From positions 87,501-151,500 of the forward strand of contig VCJN01002690.1 in assembly GCA_006384855.1 (NCBI GenBank): a stretch of DNA of 64,000 nt, read 5' to 3'. The stretch comes from Tetraselmis striata. Lineage: Eukaryota; Chlorophyta; Chlorodendrophyceae; Chlorodendrales; Chlorodendraceae. Positions 58,974 to 64,000 of this stretch are shown here, one piece after another. Below the pieces are notes generated by a model. That model saw nothing but the letters and a program-made list of their open reading frames with translations. It searched no databases and was not told the origin of the DNA. The translations under genes and the position numbers were made by a program. Every line of letters starts with the position of its first letter. Positions within the stretch are counted from its first letter, which is position 1.

Positions 58974-59068
58974 AACTTTTGTAATGAATAACATTGTTAC
59001 ATTCCCACTTCTGCCTAGTTGCCTCACAACTACAACCGCCAGCTAGCGCCTCCTCCGCTTTGAACGCC

Positions 59069-60433
59069 TCAGCATGGCGTTCTCTCGCCGCGGCATAAAG
59101 TCAGTAAGCCAATGATCATATTGATATGGTGTTTTAGCACGGGGGGGGGGGGGGGGGGGACTTCTGACAGCTCCATGGCATTCTTCACTCCCGCTGCCTT
59201 GCGCATTCCGTTACACATTGGGTCCTTGCTGGGCGAATATTGATGGAACTTTTTAAGGTTGGCTCGCCCATCTGGCATGACAAGCTGCCGTAGCCGCTCG
59301 TTCCGCTTCTCCAGGTAGGCCTCCTCCTGCTTCTTCTTCGCTGCCAGTGCCACCTTCTTTGCATCCCTCGCAGCCTGCTCTGCCAGCATACGCTCTGCCA
59401 GCATACGCTTGCCAGCAAGCGTGTCAAAGCCCGCTTTTGCTTTAGTGAGGAGAGGGTGCTGGAACGCCCTCGATGTGGCAGGCATGCGTGGCAAAAAGCC
59501 GTTTCTGTCCCACCCCTGCCTCATGGTGGGCTCCGGGAACTTCCAAGTGGCTGCCGCATTAAGTAGGTGCTGCACGTGTGGCAGCTCCAGCTGCGCGATA
59601 AATATCTCCGGTTCTTGTAGCAAAGACTGCTGGAACTTGAACTGCACATAGTCCCGTTGGCTGCAGGCCCAAGGGGGGATGTGTGGGTACCTAGAGAGAC
59701 TTGCTGTCTCTGGAGACGTGTCAAGTGGGTGGGCGGCTGACATCTTGGGCTTGCAGGTGGTTGGTGGGTCCTCAGTGACCACCACCTTTGCTGTGCTGAA
59801 CGTGAAGGTAAGCTCTGACGAGATAACGCCGCTGGGATTCTTCCAGGTCCGCTCCACAAGGGTCCCAGGCGGCACCATAATCTTGAGGCTGTTTCTTCTC
59901 CGCCTGATGTTCCCATAACCCTTGTCCTTGCCCGTCTGGCGGATGTGATGAAACCCGCCCAACAGCTCCATCGCGCGATAAGTGTGGAAGTTCCATCCGC
60001 GCACTTTGCAGCCCACCCCCGGCTTCTCGCAACTGCCACGCTCGCAGTATCTGACCACGCGCAGCTCCCTGTCCCATGGGTCACTGCCCTTGCTTGCGTC
60101 GCTCTGTACGTGAGCCATCAAGGTGGTCTTCAGCCTGGGGGGGAAGCCGCGAATCTTGACGCTCTTCGCCGCGTTGGAAATCTTGAAGTCGCGACCCATC
60201 TCCTCGAAGCAGGCGGCATGGAAGAGTGTCTCCCATTCGTCCTGCTCCACGAGGTCCACTGACGCTACCAGAGGGCCTAGGCAGTTGCTGCACGAGTGGT
60301 TGACCCAGCGGGTGGGCTGCGATCCGTACTCGTCGTTGAACTGCTCGGAAAGGCAAAATAGACATGGGCCCTCTTGCTGCAGCGCGGGGGCGGCTGCTGC
60401 CGTTATAGCCAACTGTAACAAAACAGCCACCAA
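59069..60433 (-). CDS. Uncharacterised Cys-rich protein, probably transposon-encoded
   Basis: The longest uninterrupted open frame in the window (454 codons, minus strand). The N-terminal ~130 residues have paired cysteines (CLFCLSEQFN; NHSCSNCLGP; HAACFEEMGR) and later CERGSCEKPGVGC, so a zinc-binding head is likely. The middle is mixed (GGFHHIRQTGKDKGYGNIRR). The C-terminal ~130 residues contain an Ala/Lys/Glu-rich helix (AARDAKKVALAAKKKQEEAY) that could be a coiled coil. Near 59144-59160 the frame meets a sense poly-C after ELSEV, so the true end may involve splicing there. The position upstream of the minus-strand transposase-like pieces suggests the 5' gene or 5' exons of that element, but it could be a stand-alone host gene. 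Confidence 0.55.
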   Translation of the reverse strand: MVAVLLQLAITAAAAPALQQEGPCLFCLSEQFNDEYGSQPTRWVNHSCSNCLGPLVASVDLVEQDEWETLFHAACFEEMGRDFKISNAAKSVKIRGFPPRLKTTLMAHVQSDASKGSDPWDRELRVVRYCERGSCEKPGVGCKVRGWNFHTYRAMELLGGFHHIRQTGKDKGYGNIRRRRNSLKIMVPPGTLVERTWKNPSGVISSELTFTFSTAKVVVTEDPPTTCKPKMSAAHPLDTSPETASLSRYPHIPPWACSQRDYVQFKFQQSLLQEPEIFIAQLELPHVQHLLNAAATWKFPEPTMRQGWDRNGFLPRMPATSRAFQHPLLTKAKAGFDTLAGKRMLAERMLAEQAARDAKKVALAAKKKQEEAYLEKRNERLRQLVMPDGRANLKKFHQYSPSKDPMCNGMRKAAGVKNAMELSEVPPPPPPVLKHHINMIIGLLTLCRGERTPC

Positions 60434-62751
60434 AGGGGTGGTCAGGCGAACGCCTATTTCTCTGTCGAAACGACAAAACTCCCCAAACCCCCACGTCGCT
60501 AGCCAGGTTTGGTACTAATGAAGGTGTTTCGAAAAAAATGGCCACCGCATCGGAGGTCTACATGGAGCCGTGTGCTTTACCAGCAGGTGCAGTTGGGTGG
60601 GTGAGTCGGCAAATAAAGGACGCGGATCACACCTGCAGCCGCCAGCCGCTCGCCGTTCAGACGGCTGACGCCACCTCCGCACGACTGCTCGCACCCGGCG
60701 CCAAGTTGTAGGGTTGAGAGCGCACTCCTCCAGTTTGGTCACCAGTCGCGACCACACGGGGACGCACGGTCAGGGTGGTTGGTCATGGGTCGAGGCGTGA
60801 GTAGGTTCTGCCGCAACGCCGCAGGGGAGGCCGTATTCGTACTCGTTGTCCCGCGAGTACGCTATATATTAAAATGTCCGCGCGTAGTATACGAGGATAT
60901 GCTGTGTTATTTATATTTTTTAATTACATAAGGGCTTTCACAAAAGCGCACTACAAACAGAACTAACATCAACTATGAAAGGTTGCCAGCAAAAGTGAGA
61001 CATAAGCCTGAAACCAAGGTCGAGCAGGAGGACAGGGAGCCAAGAATCAAGAAGGAGCCAAGGGAACCACGAAGTCACTTAGCTGCCAGGAACCAAAGGG
61101 ACCCCCGCCCCGGGGTAGGCTATCAGCCGCGGCGAGGACGCTTGCAGCCAATGACCCGGGTCATAGCAACACATGCCGACGAGCGACGCGACGCGGGCGC
61201 AAGGGACCATCACGTGCCGCACGCGCGCACGCGACCCCGCCAAGAACGTTGTCTGCATGTGCCATGTTGATGAGCAAGGAGAAACGGCGGCGCCACGCAG
61301 ACAAGAGCTGGCCGATTTTTTGGCCAGTGTGTGTGTGGCTAGCTGTGTTATTTATGTTCCTGCTTCCACCTCGCAGTTGCCGTGGTGGACGTTTCCTATT
61401 GCCCTTTCGGGTGATTTCCTGATCGAGTTTCGCAGCTAGCTCATGTAATTATATAAGGTAAGTACCCGTAGGAGCAAGGTTTGGCCGCTGTGTTTTAAGG
61501 TATTAACCGCTGCTCTTCAATGCTCTCGAATATCCATGAAGCTATTGTTCTCTCCAGCACCTCAGACTGTCGACGACTGTTTCATAGTTGCTGTTAGTTC
61601 TGTTTGTAATGCGCGTTTGTTAAAGCCCTGATGCAATTTTGTTCAGACTGTCTAAGACTTCTGTGCGGCAGAGGGCACTTCGAGCAAACATTGTCATGTA
61701 CCGTAATGTATTTACGTCTTCTACTTCACTCTATGTTGGCCGCCCAGCCCAGGCACGCAAAAAGCGGACCGATGACAGGGACAGCCGCGTCAGGCATGCT
61801 CAGACAGAAATTCAACCCCCGCGCCGAGCGCCCGCCATATCGCCTATACCTCCAACCGCAACTGCTCCTCACCTCCGTCTGCTCCATCGATTGGTGAGCC
61901 CGTCCCCCCCCCCCCCTCACGGTGAGCCCGTCTCCTCTGCACTGGTCCCTACCCGATCTCCGGCCCCCGCCGGACTTCCCCACATCAAGCACGCCGGGCC
62001 GATACAGCGGCGCAAGCCCCGCGCCGTGAACGCACGATGACAATACTACATCGTACAAACGCGTCCGCATGCCGGCTTATCTGATTCAGGGCTTGTTTAT
62101 CTCATGCAGTCCCAGTATCCCGTGATACGACGAGGCGGGGCCCGTCAAACCCGCGCCGACCTATCGGCAGCGCACTGCGTGGGCGATACAGTGCCGGCCA
62201 CCAGCGCACTGACGCCCGCGATCTAGAGGCAAGACGTACGCCGGGTCCGCCACACTTCACTTTGAACCCGGCTTATCCCCCCCCCCCCCCCCTCCCCCTC
62301 CGGCCCAACGTCGCGAGCAGGACCGCAATAAACAAAATGATTAAATGCTTGTCCCTGTACGGTAGCGTTACGAGATGAAACAGCGTAGCACCGCTATTCG
62401 GGGACGCCCACCTCCGGCTCAATGCTTGCCGTGCCACAGGACTATCGCTTCCGCTCCCCCGGCGCCCTTCCTTCCTCTCCCCCGCGGGCGCCTGGTGTGC
62501 GTAGCGAACGCCTAGCCCGGCAGCACGGCACGTGTTTGTACGGTACGATAGCCTCCGAGCGCGTTTTAAACCGCGTTTTTAACTGGGTAACTCGACGACC
62601 CGCTCCTACCGGAATCACGGTCGGCTGCCCCGTCTCGTAGGGCACGCTTCCATCTAGCGATGGTGCGCTGAGTGCTGACGCCCCTTTGCCGCTTCCTCGC
62701 TGCGCCCCGCAGACACAGGCCTCCCACGTTCGCAATCGGGCTGGCCTCACG
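60434..62751. other. No confidently supported gene
   Basis: Weak open frames only: a Lys/Glu/Arg-rich one at 60983-61270 and a Pro/Arg-rich one at 61639-62040. The region includes a short AT-rich patch (60.88-60.95 kb) and C-tracts at about 61905 and 62279-62292. The last ~100 bp are probably the 5' UTR or promoter of the next gene. Confidence 0.4.
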
Positions 62752-64000
62752 ATGGCGGCGCGGCGCAACTCGATGGACCGCCGCCCCTCGCTGGGGCGGT
62801 CGGAGTCCATCCTGCCAGGTGCGCGCTGCTGCTCAGTCGCTGTGCCCCGCCCGACAGCCTCTTGACAGCCGGTTCGTGGCGGACCGAGTGATTAACCCCG
62901 CACGCACGTCGACAGGCGAGGGGCGCAACCACGTCGTGTTTGGTGTGCCCAAGGGTGAGTACCTGCCACCGTACTTCAAGTCCATGGTGCGCCCCCCCCA
63001 CCCCCCCCCTCCCCCTCCTCCTTTCTCCCAACGCCTGTCGCCTTCATAGCCTACAACTCTGCTGCTCGTACCGGTCATCAAACTGTTTCCTGTACTTATC
63101 GCTCTTGCCACGGCGGTCACGGTCCGCAGAAAGACAAGATCTCCGACCCCACCCTGCACATCGTGACGCTCCAGAAGGATGACCTGAAGAAGAAGCTGAA
63201 GAAGGACGGCGGCCGCTTCCTGGTCATCTGCTTGGCGCCGGAGTTTTTGAAGGCCGGGGTCGTCAGCGACTGCCGCGAGATGGCGCCGGGCGTGCCGGTC
63301 TGGGCGTACGGCAACGAGCCCAGCGGCAAGTACAGAAAGGAGATCGATGCCCACATGGGGGAGCTTGATGGCACACTGGTGCGCCCACCCACCCCCTTTC
63401 CCCTCTACCACGGGGCCAAACCCAGCATGCCTGCTGCGCGCTTCTTACTCACTCGCTCCGCTTCCCGCCAGGACGGGCCTTCCATCCTGCCAGCCTGCAA
63501 AGGAAGCTGGACCATCCCCGCGCTGGAGAACATGATCAACAAAGCAAAGAAGGCGACTGGCTCAGGCGGCGGTGGCGGTGGCGGTGGCGGCGTCAGCAGT
63601 GGCGGAGGTTTGGCCCCTTCACCAATGCGATGACAACCTGCTTGCCGCTATCGCCGCTCCTGGACTTACATCCGTTGGGTGATGGGTGTCTGACCGTGCA
63701 TTGGCTCATTGCAGCACCCAAGAAGATGGAGCGCTCTAACTCTGTGGAGCGGCGGCAATCTGGCGGCGGCAACATGAGTGGCGGCGGCAACATGAGTGGC
63801 AGCGGCAACATGAGTGGCAGCGGCAACATAAGTGGCAGCGGCAACATGGGTGGCGGCGGCGACATGGGGGGCGGCATGAATGGCATGATGGCCATGATGC
63901 AGCAGATGCGCAACAGCATGCAAGGCGGGCAGCACTTCAACCCGGCGATGATGCACTCTGGCATTGGTCAGCAGCCTGGCGGCTTCAACCCGGCGATGAT
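62752..64000 (+). CDS. Unrecognised protein with Gly/Met-rich repeat tail, 3' end beyond window
   Basis: Exons 62752-62818, 62916-62954, 63134-63378, 63472-63607 and 63715 to the window end. All have GT-AG borders and matching phases; about 189 codons are visible. The N-terminus MAARRNSMDRRPSLGRSESI is basic with RxxS-type sites, echoed later by KKMERSNSVERRQS. The central ~110 residues look globular (NHVVFGVPKDKISDPTLHIV; GGRFLVICLAPEFLKAGVVS; APGVPVWAYGNEPSGKYRKE; LPACKGSWTIPALENMINKA). After a Gly run comes a tandem tail of NMSGSG/NMSGGG units, then QQMRNSMQGGQHFNPAMMHS. I do not recognise the family. The alternative, larger second exon does not fit the phase of exon 1; the short one does. 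Confidence 0.7.
63757..63870 (+). repeat. 18-bp coding minisatellite
   Basis: About five to six tandem copies of GGCGGCAACATGAGTGGC-like units encode (G/S)GNMSG repeats in the unrecognised gene, and they stay in frame. Confidence 0.9.

Noticed and set aside
62837-62954. A longer second exon for the gene at the window's right edge
   Set aside because: None of the upstream acceptors fits the phase of exon 1; the acceptor before 62916 does.
1-64000. tRNA or rRNA genes
   Set aside because: I looked for the usual T-loop and acceptor patterns and saw no convincing cloverleaf; a covariance-model scan would be needed to exclude one.

Overview
The window is eukaryotic nuclear DNA, most likely from a green alga. 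Host genes are intron-rich, their coding regions are GC-rich, and several products point to a photosynthetic host: a pentapeptide-repeat thylakoid lumen protein, a cyanobacterial-type DprA-like Rossmann protein, and a plant/animal-type NEMP nuclear-envelope protein. About forty G or C homopolymers of 10-27 nt are scattered through it. Within host genes nearly all of them read as poly-C on the sense strand of introns, often just downstream of a 5' splice site.

Layout. 0.3-4.4 kb (-): an eight-exon gene joining a class I methyltransferase-like domain to riboflavin kinase. 4.4-7.6 kb: no gene; short repeats and palindromes. 7.6-19 kb: a broken DIRS-like retroelement (-), split by an 8.26-kb TA-flanked DNA element (8523-16777) that carries a large satellite array. 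19-21 kb: AT-rich, no gene. 21.3-28.1 kb: three host genes: a lumenal pentapeptide protein (-), a divergent SlyD-type FKBP/MsrB fusion (+), and a convergent GT31 glycosyltransferase (-). 28.8-34 kb: a LINE tail and a second DIRS-like fossil. 35.2-42.8 kb: a nine-exon NEMP/PNET2 homologue (+) and a convergent six-exon DprA-like gene (-). 43-60.4 kb: nested mobile elements, including a retroelement fossil, a fold-back element with ~400-bp inverted ends, a block bordered by hairpins, and a DNA transposon interrupted by retroelement pieces. 62.75-64 kb: the 5' part of an unrecognised host gene with a Gly/Met-rich repeat tail.

Five complete host genes could be resolved exon by exon with consistent splice phases: 387 (after one suspected homopolymer indel), 236, 357, 437, 524 and 276 aa for the methyltransferase-riboflavin kinase, lumenal, FKBP-MsrB, GT31, NEMP and DprA-like genes respectively (six if the indel-bearing gene is counted).

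The most unusual observation is that two unrelated genes (methyltransferase-riboflavin kinase and NEMP) each contain an inverted, slightly diverged copy of one of their own exons inside a neighbouring intron. In both, splice sites and reading frame are kept in the copy and a homopolymer tract abuts it. This could be an exon-cassette inversion mechanism, a hairpin-RNA regulatory device, or the by-product of a homopolymer-driven duplication process.
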